DNA of 64,000 nucleotides from Arthrobotrys musiformis (taxonomy: Eukaryota; Ascomycota; Orbiliomycetes; Orbiliales; Orbiliaceae), in the NCBI GenBank assembly GCA_036971715.1, contig JAVHJL010000005.1:1860001-1924000 (forward strand), read 5' to 3'. Both the position numbers and the translations under genes were made by a program. Position 1 is the stretch's first letter; every line of letters starts with the position of its first letter. Positions 11,827-22,300 of the stretch are shown here, piece after piece. The notes under the pieces are model-generated. The model had not been told where the DNA came from. It was given only the letters and a program-made list of their open reading frames with translations, and searched no databases.

Positions 11827-13639
11827 ATGGATTCCAGAACCATAGGCATCCTCGGCGGCGGTCAGGTAAGCCTCCTCGTCCTTATCTAACATATACCTTC
11901 ACTTCCCTAGGGGTCCGGTATCGATGACTAACATTTTTTAACTTCAAACTTTTTAGCTGGGCCGTATGATGGTCGAAGCCGCTCACAGATTAAACCTCCG
12001 CACCACCATTCTCGACGCGGACAATTCTCCTGCGAAGCAGATAAACGCTCTGTCTTCCCACGTTACGGGGTCCTTTAGTTCTTCCGCAGACATTCTCGAA
12101 CTCTCGAAATCTTGTGATATTTTAACGACCGAAATTGAACATGTTGATACGAATATACTGGAACAGATCGAAAAGGAAGGGAAGGTTGATGTCCAGCCGG
12201 CGAGCGAGACTATCAGGCTCATTCAAGACAAGTACTTGCAAAAGGAGTTTTTGATCAGGAATAATGTTGCGGTGGCGGATACCATCAAGATTGACTCCCC
12301 GAGTGTGGAGTCATTGGAAAACGTTGGAACGGCGTTTGGGTATCCTTATATGTTGAAGTCGAGGACATTGGCATACGATGGAAGGGGGAACTATGTCGTC
12401 AAGTCGAAGGAGAGTGTCCCTGGGGCACTCGAAGCCCTTTCGAATAGACCTCTATATGCTGAGAGATGGGCAGAGTTCACTATGGAGCTTGCAGTGATGG
12501 TCGTTAAGACCAGGGATGGAAAAACTCTATCGTATCCTACGGTGGAGACTATCCACGAAAACAATATCTGCAAGCTGGTCTACATGCCAGCAAGGACCAC
12601 GGTCGAAAACAGGTCAAGAGCTCAGGCACTCGCCGAGGAAGCGATACGACACTTCCCGGGTGCCGGTATCTTTGGGGTTGAGATGTTCCTACTCAAGGAC
12701 GGGTCCATTCTTGTGAATGAGATTGCCCCTCGACCACACAACAGCGGCCACCATACGATTGAAACCCACGCCACCTCCCAATTCGAAGCTCACATCCGTG
12801 CCATCCTCGACCTACCACTCCCACCCTCCATCACTGCCCCCCGAACTTCCACAACATCGTCCATAATGTTGAATATCCTCGGAGGGCCCGATCCAGCCTC
12901 CCATCTAAAAGTTTCCAAATTAGCATTGGAAACACCCGGTGCCACTCTCCACCTTTACGGCAAGACCGAATCTCGACTCGGTCGTAAGATGGGTCACATA
13001 ACCGTCGTCGCCGACGGTATCTCCGATTGCGAGACCCTTATCGCACCATTAGTAGCTGCAACATCTTATGCCCCCTCACTCTCCCTCATCCCCGCCTCCC
13101 TCCCAACCCCATCGTCACCGATAGCAGTCATAATGGGCTCCATCTCGGATCTACCCATCATGTCCGCTGCCCTTAAGACTCTAGAAACCTTCAACATCCC
13201 CACACTACCCCGCATCGTCTCAGCCCACCGCATGACACAAGAACTATACGAATTCTCAACAACAGCTGAGGCAAGGGGCATCCGTGTCATCATCGCCGGT
13301 GCAGGTGGAGCAGCACATCTACCAGGAATGTGCGCCAGTATGACTTCATTACCTGTCATCGGTGTCCCGGTGAAGGGATCCAGCTTGGAAGGGATGGATA
13401 GTTTGCTTTCGATCGTACAAATGCCGAATGGTATCCCCGTTGCTACCGTCGGTGTGAATAGATCGGATAACGCTGCTTTATTGGCCGTTCGGATTCTAGG
13501 TGCCGGTGAGGGGCGATATAGAGACGCAATGACAAGCTTTATGAAGGGAATGCGAGATGCAGTTGTCAAGACTGATGAGATGCTCATGGAAGTCGGCTGG
13601 AAGAAGTACCTTGAGGATAAAGACAAGGAGAAGAAATGA
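11827..13639 (+). CDS. ADE2: Phosphoribosylaminoimidazole carboxylase (PurK-PurE fusion)
   Basis: The purine biosynthesis step converting AIR to CAIR in the cytosol. Exon 1 (11827-11865) encodes M-D-S-R-T-I-G-I-L-G-G-G-Q. A 91-bp intron (GTAAGC...TTTTTAG, branch-like TGACTAAC) leads to exon 2 (11957-13639), giving 573 residues, typical of fungal Ade2. The splice rebuilds the G-G-G-Q-L-G-R-M-M nucleotide-binding start of the PurK half. The ATP-grasp region is marked by K-S-R-T-L-A-Y-D-G-R-G-N-Y and the N-E-I-A-P-R-P-H-N-S-G-H-H-T motif. The PurE half begins near residue 402 with V-I-M-G-S-I-S-D and includes S-A-H-R-M-T and G-A-G-G-A-A-H-L-P-G-M. The gene converges with ARP4. An overlapping upstream reading frame is described in the findings. 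Confidence 0.97.
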
Positions 13640-14173
13640 TGATTTTATATGGCGTATGATTAGCTTTTTTTTACACGGTTTACGTTTTTTTTTTAGATGT
13701 TACGAAAAGCCCTCTTGATTTTAGATGAAATATTTAGCTAGTGTATATGTCCCTTTATGTCGAATGAATCCAAATATATATTACGATCTCTACATCCTCG
13801 AGTACCAACTTAAGCCAATATATAGTATAGTATAAGTTTTTCCGAATAGAAGCGAAGTGGTATTATCATAACGCGACATGCATGAGAACTACAGCAAGAT
13901 ATCTGCCAGAATCAGCGTTCCCCTCCTTAATCTGAAACGCCAGCTTTTGTCTATCAATAATAAGACGAAAAACTATGTAATTGTACATTTATCCAAATAA
14001 ATTAAATAGGGCACCATATCTCGATCATACGCTCGTCTCAAAAAAACACTACCAACAAGCCTTCTTCAATCTCTCCCTCCAAATCCCTCCGTTGTCTTTC
14101 TAGAGATGTTTGTGTCGAAATAATGTTGGAGGAATGGGGTCGTGACATTATCGGTCAAATTCGCAGAGCTCTA
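13640..14173. other. Convergent 3' region, ADE2 / ARP4
   Basis: A 534-bp AT-rich spacer between two converging stop codons, with T-rich runs just after ADE2. It presumably holds both polyadenylation regions. No gene was seen. Confidence 0.4.
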
Positions 14174-15711
14174 CTATTTGGCTCTTCGTTCGATAATGTT
14201 GGCTCCGACCTCGTCGTATTCCTGTTTACTGATCCAAAGCTGGTGGAAAGCACCACAGCTGGCAAGGATGCTGCCTCCGAGCCAGGCGGAGTATTTCCTC
14301 TCCGGGATCTGACCGGGCGAGTGGATCTTAACACGTGGTCCGGGGAACATAGTCATCAATTCATGATTAAGTCGCTCGTTAATTCTGTAGAGCAAGCTAG
14401 TTCCTCCGACGACAACGATGTTATTAAGCATATTGGCGCGGATATCCGCATCTAAGTGGTCGATGGAATCTTTGATCATCTCGGCGATACCCTTGGGTAG
14501 ATCGCCGGTGAGAGCCTTTGGAGAAACGGAAGGGTTGAAGAGTGACTCCGGGGCTAAGAACCTGTCGATTCCGAATCGGCGTTGATAGCCGTCAGGGAAC
14601 TCGAAGGCCTTGTCGGCGATTCCGCGAAAGTTATCCGGAAGGTTGTTGATGTCCGCCGGGAAGGTTTTGGCCTCGGGCCAGGTTTCGGAGACGCATTCTT
14701 TGAACTCGTGGATGAAGCGGTCTTGTTGGAGGTCGAGGAACGATTGGTGTGGCTCGAAACCGAAGTCCTTGGTTCTGAGAGGTGGTGCAGTTGCGAGGTC
14801 CGTGTATGGGCTCTTGCTCTTGAGAGTAAGCCAAGGTGCCATGCGGATCCCAAGCTCTCCGAACTGGTGTCTCAATTGGTTGTTCAGATGTTGGCCGGCG
14901 AGCGGCGTTCTTTCGGATCCTAAATTTAGCTTAGATTCAGCAGGTGTTCATAGTATCTCATGGTCGAGGAATAGTGGGTGTAGCATTATACCCTTTCTTA
15001 GAGGAATACCATCGATGATAGGAGTCACACTTGTGTAGGCATGACCCATATCAACAACCAAGGCCGAGGGCTTGCTATTTGCAAATGACTCGCAGACGGC
15101 ACTCTTGACAAGGAAGTAAGCCGGGGCATTGAAGTCCTCAAAGACGATTTCGGTTGTCTTCTCACGCTTCTTGAGGGGGTTCCAGATAGGCTCTGTGACT
15201 AGAAGCGGGTGTTCCTCGACCCTGGACGATAATCTATATTCGATGCAATGTCGCCAAATCTCGGTAGCAACCTCCCAGTTCTCCACTAGCTAGGTATTAG
15301 CATATCGAGGCCGTGATGATGGATAGCTAGAATTTGGGTATTCTTGACGCACCGACTCCATCACTCATGGGGTTTCGAATCTCCATCCCGTCGACGACCG
15401 AATTGATGGGATTTTCTCCAATCTTCAATTTTCCAAAGTACTTCTGATCCTCGGGATCCGGAATGATACCGTAGTATGTCGGGACACATGTCTTCGGTGT
15501 ATCTTCGCCAGCAAAGCCGCACCTTGTCGTGCCCGTGCCCGGATCGAGCACCAGAGCAGAGACCTCATCTAGACAACAAAAGAAGCTTTAGCATTTGTAA
15601 AACAGCTCCAGCCAGACCGGATCTCGCTCCCAACTAACCTCCTCCGTACTCAAGCTCGGCCGGTTTGGTTGTCGGGGGTAGAACCCCAGTCATCTGTGGA
15701 GTGCTCGCCAT
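14174..15711 (-). CDS. ARP4: Actin-related protein 4 (nuclear; NuA4/SWR1/INO80 subunit)
   Basis: Four exons: 15639-15711, 15353-15568, 14992-15285 and 14174-14919, with introns of 70, 67 and 72 bp, encode 442 residues. The product starts M-A-S-T-P-Q-M-T-G-V-L. The actin-fold phosphate-1 loop is L-D-P-G-T-G-T-T-R-C-G-F-A-G-E-D, and the phosphate-2 loop is V-V-D-M-G-H-A-Y-T-S-V-T-P. The Arp4-type junction N-P-M-S-D-G-V-V-E-N-W is restored by splicing. The C-terminus shows V-V-G-G-T-S-L-L-Y-R-I-N-E-R-L and K-Y-S-A-W-L-G-G-S-I-L-A-S. Arp4 binds histones and is shared by histone acetyltransferase and remodelling complexes. Vps71, another SWR1 subunit, lies at 44.9 kb. The gene is head-to-head with the GUP1-like gene. 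The G in place of the usual acidic residue after VVD-M follows Arp4, which has weak or no ATPase activity. Confidence 0.95.
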
Positions 15712-16230
15712 CGTGAAAGGAATCGAAGCCGACGCGTCGAATGTAGTCGTGAAGGGGAATCCAGCAAGCGGATTGCCGAGCTCGTAGCGTGTATCGAAAG
15801 GTGGACAGGTGCGATTAACGCGATTTGGTAAGCTAGTCCGAGGAGGAGCGAATGGCCGGGAGTCCTGCGGTGGCGATTGTCTTCGTCGTCGTCGTTGATG
15901 GTTTCAACGGCGGGGTGATTTGAGGTCTAAACTTTTGCGATCGCGCGACGGACCAAATTAAAGACTGGGGCCCAGCTCACCAAGCCCAGCCGAGGCCAAT
16001 CGGACCCTGTCTAATTCCCTCCGCTCAGTTCGACAGGTCCCAATTTCCCCCACAGCCCGTCCTCCTCGTCACTGCACCCGTACTAATTATAGCTGGACCG
16101 GACGGGACGGAGGCAATAGGGGTGGCCTGAGTAGGTATAAAGATATAATACTCTCCGTTCCCACCGGCAAGACGCACCAATCGTCGACTCTCTTACCTAC
16201 GACATACGCATCACGGACCACAGATTGACC
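15712..16230. promoter_or_regulatory. Bidirectional promoter region, ARP4 / GUP1-like
   Basis: 519 bp between divergent start codons. A TATAAAG box-like sequence lies near 16137 on the GUP1 side. GC-rich ARP4-proximal sequence carries several CGTCG repeats around 15886-15897. No gene was seen. Confidence 0.45.
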
Positions 16231-18276
16231 ATGTCGGTGGCATCGCTACGATACTTATTCACCCCGGAGCTGCTCGACAGCCGGCTGGTGTCAGATATCT
16301 CTGATACGACTCAAAGAGATGGAGCCGCGAAACGAGAGGAAAGCTCTGCCTCAGGGAAGGCTCCGGCAAAGAGGACATCGCCTTCGAGATGGCAGACAGT
16401 CGAATACTTCCTCTATTATATAGTAATCATTATTGTCGTCCCGTCGATGTTCAAGGCGGCATACGATATCTCGAAAGGTGCGTCGCGATTTTATTTTATT
16501 TTTATTTTTGTTAAAAGCTCGTATTGCATTGGATATAAGCTAAGATGTCTATACTTTGTTAGAGGACCACCCAAACTACCTGAGATACTCGAGTATTCTT
16601 TCCAAGGGCTGGATCCCCGGTAGGAAAGTCGTATGTGCAGACCGTCCTTATCTCGATACTACTTGATAGTCGCCTAATTGTGTACGGACGATAGGATAAT
16701 ACGGATATGCAATACAAAGGATTCCGAAATAACATTCCAATTCTGTTCGTCGTCTTACTTGGCCATTCTGCTCTCAGGAAGCTCTCGACGAAGATTCTGG
16801 GGAACGGAAATATCGACACCCGGATACTTTTTGATAACCTTTTCGGCGCTGTCTTCCTTCTGGCTCTTCACGGAATAAGCTACTTCAAAGTGCTCTTTTT
16901 GATGGCCACTAACTACGCTATCGTAAAATACTTTGGTCCGTCGAAGGCTACGCCTTTCATTTCCTGGGGTTACAATATCTTCTTTCTATTTATGAATGAA
17001 TGGAATCGTGGGTACATGTTTGGCCGAATGTTCGGACCGGAATACGGGTGGATCGATAGCAAGTATGGGGGTATTATGCCCCGCTGGGAGGTTCACTTCA
17101 ACTTTACCATGCTTCGCATTATCAGCTTCAACATGGACTACTATTGGGCTCTAACCACAGGGCCAGATCTTGAGGTATAACCCCCCCCCTCTTTGCTCTC
17201 CTTTTCATGCCGCCCCCTTGTCCCGTCCCCAAACCTGCCCGGGGTAATAGCTGTTGTCAAGTTGGTTTTTACTGAAAATTATTGCTAAACACGTCTAGAG
17301 GAGAAAGAGGCCGCCGCCATCCCACCAATCCGACAAAGATCGCGTAGCCACTTCCCATCCTTTGGGTTACTACAATTTCTCGACCTACCACGCTTACTGC
17401 CTGTACTCACCTCTCTATATCGCCGGACCTATCATCACTTTCAACGACTACGTAGCCCAAAATATCCATGCCGCCAGACAGGCCCTGCCACCAACAAATT
17501 TTAAGCCAGTGGTTCTCTACGCCGTTCGGTTCTTGTTGAGTCTTCTTTGCATGGAACTGGTACTTCACTACTGCTACGTCCAAGCTATCTCGAAGGCCGC
17601 CCACCATCCATACAACGCCTGGATCAATGACACCCCGTTCCAGCTCATGATGATTGGTTACTTCAACCTCCACATCATCTGGCTGAAGCTATTGATCCCA
17701 TGGCGTTTCTTCAGACTCTGGTCCCTCGTCGATTCCATCGACCCACCAGAGAATATGCTGCGATGCATGAGCGATAACTACTCCGCCGTCGGATTCTGGA
17801 GAGGCTGGCATAGAAGTTACAATCGTTGGAATATCAGATACCTCTATATCCCCCTCGGTGGGTCGAAGAAACGACCGGTGATTAACATGCTAGTGGTATT
17901 CACCTTCGTCGCATTGTGGCACGATCTCTCCATGAGGCTCCTAACATGGGGTTGGTTGATCGTACTCTTCATCACCCCCGAATTAACAGCTCGCGCCCTG
18001 CTTCCGTACAGCAGATACGGTGGGAACTGGTGGTACCGACCGCTCGCCGCCATGGGGGGGACTTTAACCGTTCTCACCATGTGCGGGGCAAATCTCGTCG
18101 GATTCGCGCTTGGTGTCGATGGTGTCAAGCAACTAATATACGACGGCATCATAAACGCCGGTTGGGCCGGTGTGATGTTCCTAGGAGGAACCTTGGGTGC
18201 CCTATTCGTTGGTATCAATGTCATGTTCGAGATTCGAGAAGAAGAGGCTAGAAGGGGTTTATTCTTGGGTTGCTAA
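16231..18276 (+). CDS. GUP1: GUP1-like membrane-bound O-acyltransferase (MBOAT)
   Basis: Four exons: 16231-16477, 16563-16630, 16695-17174 and 17299-18276 (introns 85, 64 and 124 bp), 590 residues. Gup1 is an ER multi-pass O-acyltransferase that remodels GPI-anchor lipids and affects glycerol uptake, membrane order and wall integrity in yeast. Splicing yields the Gup1-type stretches D-H-P-N-Y-L-R-Y-S and Q-Y-K-G-F-R-N-N-I. The MBOAT core shows F-W-R-G-W-H-R-S-Y-N-R-W and a catalytic-type His (about H473) in A-L-W-H-D-L. The ORF upstream of ATG 16231 begins only at a TTG, so 16231 is chosen. The N-terminus (S/T/K-rich, about 60 residues) precedes the first helix. Confidence 0.93.
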
Positions 18277-19309
18277 GTGCATTATCCGGGGTTTTTAGCG
18301 TTATAACAAAAAGAGTCATTGCGATTGGTCGTGTATATACTTCGTCTTTTTCGTCCTTTCGCGCATACACATTACACAGCCTGTATTTTCAACGGAATAA
18401 AAATAGGGGGTTTTTTTTATAGGATTTCGTATAAATTCGGAGGACCTGAATTCCATCCACCAGATACCGTTCTATCCTTTCTATTGGTTTCTTTTATCGC
18501 TTGACGATGCACACTCCAGATTATAGCGAGCTGGTGGGTGTATACTTCGAGCTCAACCCCGCGTTGTTTGTGAGATGTTTTGTAACTAAAATTTAAAAAT
18601 GTGAAGGCATTTTGGAGCACGAAATTCATAAATTACATGTCTACAATAGGGAGACCTGAGGGAAGAATACATAGCATAGTATTTCACATTTCAAGGATTG
18701 TTCAAGAGCGAGCCGATATATAGGTGCTTAAATATCAAGACCATGCCCAAATTTTATTTTCCTAGCCCCAAACTTCGAATTCATCCCTTCGCCAGTCGTT
18801 CAAGTATTTAGGTAACAGAAACAGCATATAAGGTCTACAAGGATCCCATTCGGATTCTCAAAAACTTCAAGGCCAGAGTGGATCTTCAATCCAATAATGA
18901 TATCTCCCACCAGGAAAGAAAAAAAAAATATATGAAGAAAAGGACACATCTATGTAGATATTATAGACATCCCATAGATAATACATGCCATCTGAAAAAC
19001 GAGCATGATGCATCCCGCAAAAAGGATATCAACAAGAAACACGACCCGTATGACGGACTATCGCAAAAAATATATCACGAAAAACTATCAAAAAAAGTCG
19101 TAGCCTCAGGCAGAAGAGAGAAAAATGTATATGGAAAAAAAAAAAAAAAAAAAAAACGCCATGCCTAGTCTAGGTATGCCTAGCGGGTGCACACCTATAA
19201 AAAAACGCCGTTTTGCCAAAGACCCGCTAACCCAGACGCCGATACGATGCAATAAACACAAGATTTCCAACAGGAAAAAAGTTGCCTAGAAGGTGAGCCG
19301 CGATAATTA
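18277..19309. other. Convergent intergenic region with poly-A run
   Basis: About 1 kb between the stops of the GUP1-like and RecQ genes. It is AT-rich, with a run of 21 A at 19136-19156. A lysine-rich ORF at 18878-19168 merely reads A-rich DNA and is not taken as a gene. Confidence 0.4.
19136..19156 (+). repeat. Poly(A) homopolymer, 21 bp
   Basis: A direct run of A on the plus strand, downstream of the RecQ stop codon. It is prone to length error in assembly. Confidence 0.9.
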
Positions 19310-22300
19310 CTATACCATCGGCCGAATTCCAGAAGATCCGGAGCCGCCACGTCCGCCTTTCGCACCACCTCTTCCGCCGCCGCTCTTCCCTCCCCTTGCG
19401 GGTTTTGTGGCTCCTCCGGAGGTTCGTTTGAAGAACTTCTTTCCTCCTCGTCCCCTAGTATTACCTCCAGATGTACGTCTAGGAGCACGAGTAGTTGTTT
19501 TAGAGGTAGTAGCTTTCTTCGACTGGGATGCAGCGGCCACTATTCATTTTGTCAGAGACTAAGTCTTGAAATATAAAGGACGGGTGTTGAACTTACTCCT
19601 GGCATTGAAGTCCGACGCAGCCTGGTTCTTCCCTGCAGTATTAATAAAAAAGCGAGACTCCTCATCGCCGTCTTCGTCGTCTTCATAATCCTCATCGAAG
19701 TCTTCTTCCAAAAACCCGTCTATCCCAGGCATGTGTGTCTGCGTCCCCACACCCGGAGTAAACTGCGTTCCCTCTAAATTTTCCAGTTTCTCATTGTTAT
19801 ATTTCTGAGTAATCGGGAGAAATTTGGACCCATAGAGCCGTATACGTTCTTTATCTTGAATGCCAGGGATCGCTACCAACTCGTTCATGCCTGTGAAGTG
19901 CGTTAGCGGCCAGCTCAACACTTCAAGTTAGAGGTTCAAGTAACATACTGCAAGGAAGTTTGACGCCCATCAACCTAAGCTCGGTATCCGTAAACACCGA
20001 CTCCACGCGGAGACCCCTCTCATTCATAAGCTGCACCGCCATGTTAGCTTAGCCAAATATCTAAGTTAGCGAAAGGCTTTTACGTACATCACCTCGAACC
20101 CGCTTTGCATCCTTGAGGAATCGGTCGAGTACATCAAGATCGTACTCGTTTAACCCCGCGAGAATATCGTCAGCAGCTATTCCAATCGGCTGGGCAGCGA
20201 CCTTCTTCCGTCGTGGCGCAGATGCTTCGTCTACGATACCGTCGCTCTTCCGTTTCTTTCCAGCAGCAGAACCGTTGCCACCGTCGCGAATAGGCATGAA
20301 TCCGTCGTCATCAGGCTGAGTGTCTTGGAATGTTGCCACCTTGCGGGATCTGCCCTTAGTTGGCGGGATTGGTGAAGAAACGTTGGTAGACTCAAAATCT
20401 TGATCGGTGCCGAGTTTATTCCTCCCTGCCTTCTTCGATGGCGCAGTGGGGGAATGATCGAATATCATCTCCATCTTCTTGAACCCATTACGGAGTTGTT
20501 GGCCTTTGCAGCCGGGCTATTGAAAGCGAGAAGAAGAAAAAATCAAGGTCAGTTTTAGTCCGTGGTAAAAGCCAGTAGGGCGGCTCGAAAAGAGAAAGAG
20601 GTGTAAAACATACAATTATGTAGGCATTCGTGAATCCACTTCCATTCACCTTGTAGTCTTGACAAATGATGTCGTCTGCCACCATCCTCTCAACCAATCT
20701 CGTGGAGTCCTCTTTATCCCAGCTCTTGCCGACACCAAACCCTTCCGAGGTATGCCACCCGTTGTCCACGATTGCCTTCTGCCTAGAACCTCTGAAGATA
20801 TCCACGATATTTGGAATGGTCAGATTCCTGCCGTGTGCAGCAGTCACAATGCTCAGAATCGCCTTAGCTTCGCCACCAACGTCACGAGGGTCATATTTGA
20901 TGCCGGACTTGCAGTTGTCGCAGGTCTTCCTGCAATCCGCAGGGTTAAACTTCTCGGCAAAGTATCCGAGGACTAACATCCTTCGGCACTCAGCCTTGTT
21001 CTCGCAATAATTTGCGACGGCTCTGACCATTGTCTTCCCATGTTCGATAGTGAATTCCGTGGCCCCTTCGCCTGTTTCGATCATTTTCAGGACTCGCATC
21101 ATGTCACCGCTGCTGTAAAAGAGATAGCAACCAGAAAGTTTACCATCACGCCCAGCTCTGCCAGTTTCTTGATAATACCCCTCCAAGGATTTCGGGATGG
21201 TGTGATGAACGACGAACCTGACATCAGGTTTATCAATACCCATTCCAAACGCTATGGTTGCAACGATCACTTTGACTTGACCACGCTGCCATTGCTTTTG
21301 GACTGTTGTCCGTTCTTCGCTTGTTAGGCCGGCATGGTAGAACTGTGCCGAAATCCTAGCTTTTTGAAGCTGTGCAGAAACATTTTCACAATCCTTTTTG
21401 GAAAGACAATAGACGATGCCGCATTTGCCCTTATAGCTATTTTGAATAAGGTTGATGATCTCCTCCACCACCGATGGCCCTTTGCCCTTCGCTGTGTTCT
21501 TCCTGCGAACTTCGTAGACAAGGTTTGGCCGGTTGAAGCTTTGCTTGAACACCTTGCATTTATTGATAGAGAGGTTGTGCATTGTGTCTTTTTGCACTTG
21601 TGGGGTCGCGGTAGCCGTTAGAGCCATGAAAGGGACGCCCCTGAGCCTTGACCTTAACTTTCCCAGCTCTTTGTAGTCCTTGCGGAAATCATGACCCCAC
21701 TGACTAACGCAGTGGGCTTCATCGATCACCACCCGCGAGATCAGACTTCGTTTATGTAGTGAATCCATAGTCGTTTCCATCATCTTGCTTGAAGCTAACA
21801 TTTCCGGTGTAACATAGAGTAGCTGAATGGATGTCGCAGCATCTGGACCCTTTAGCTCTCTCAGTATCTGTCTCCTCTCCTCCGCCGTTATCGAGGAATT
21901 AAACATGTATGCCTGTACTTTGAGAGACCGAAGGTGATCAACCTGGTCCTCCATCAACGACAACAGTGGCGATATAACGAACGTGACCCCCCTCGTTTTG
22001 CCAGAGTATACCACTGCAGGCAATTGATAACATAGTGACTTACCGCCACCAGTGGGCATGAGAACAAACACATCATTCCCATCGAGTGTGGCATTGATTG
22101 CTTCAAGCTGGTTGGCCCGGAATCCCTTGAGTTTGAACGTGGTTTTCAATGCCCGGGCCACATCGGTCGACCATGGATGAGTCATGCTAGGAGCTCCCAT
22201 GTCAACTTCAACGGCTTTCTGGGTACCGATCTCCATGATATCCTCAGGGAGCTCCGCAATTTCGATGTCCTCCTCATTAAGGCTGCCATGTTCTTTGGCG

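Noticed and set aside
11580..11927. Separate gene upstream of ADE2
   Set aside because: Overlaps the ADE2 start in another phase and reads into its intron; treated as an upstream frame, not an independent gene.
18878..19168. Lysine-rich ORF in A-rich DNA
   Set aside because: Composition simply reads A-rich sequence; no motif, and adjacent to a poly-A run.
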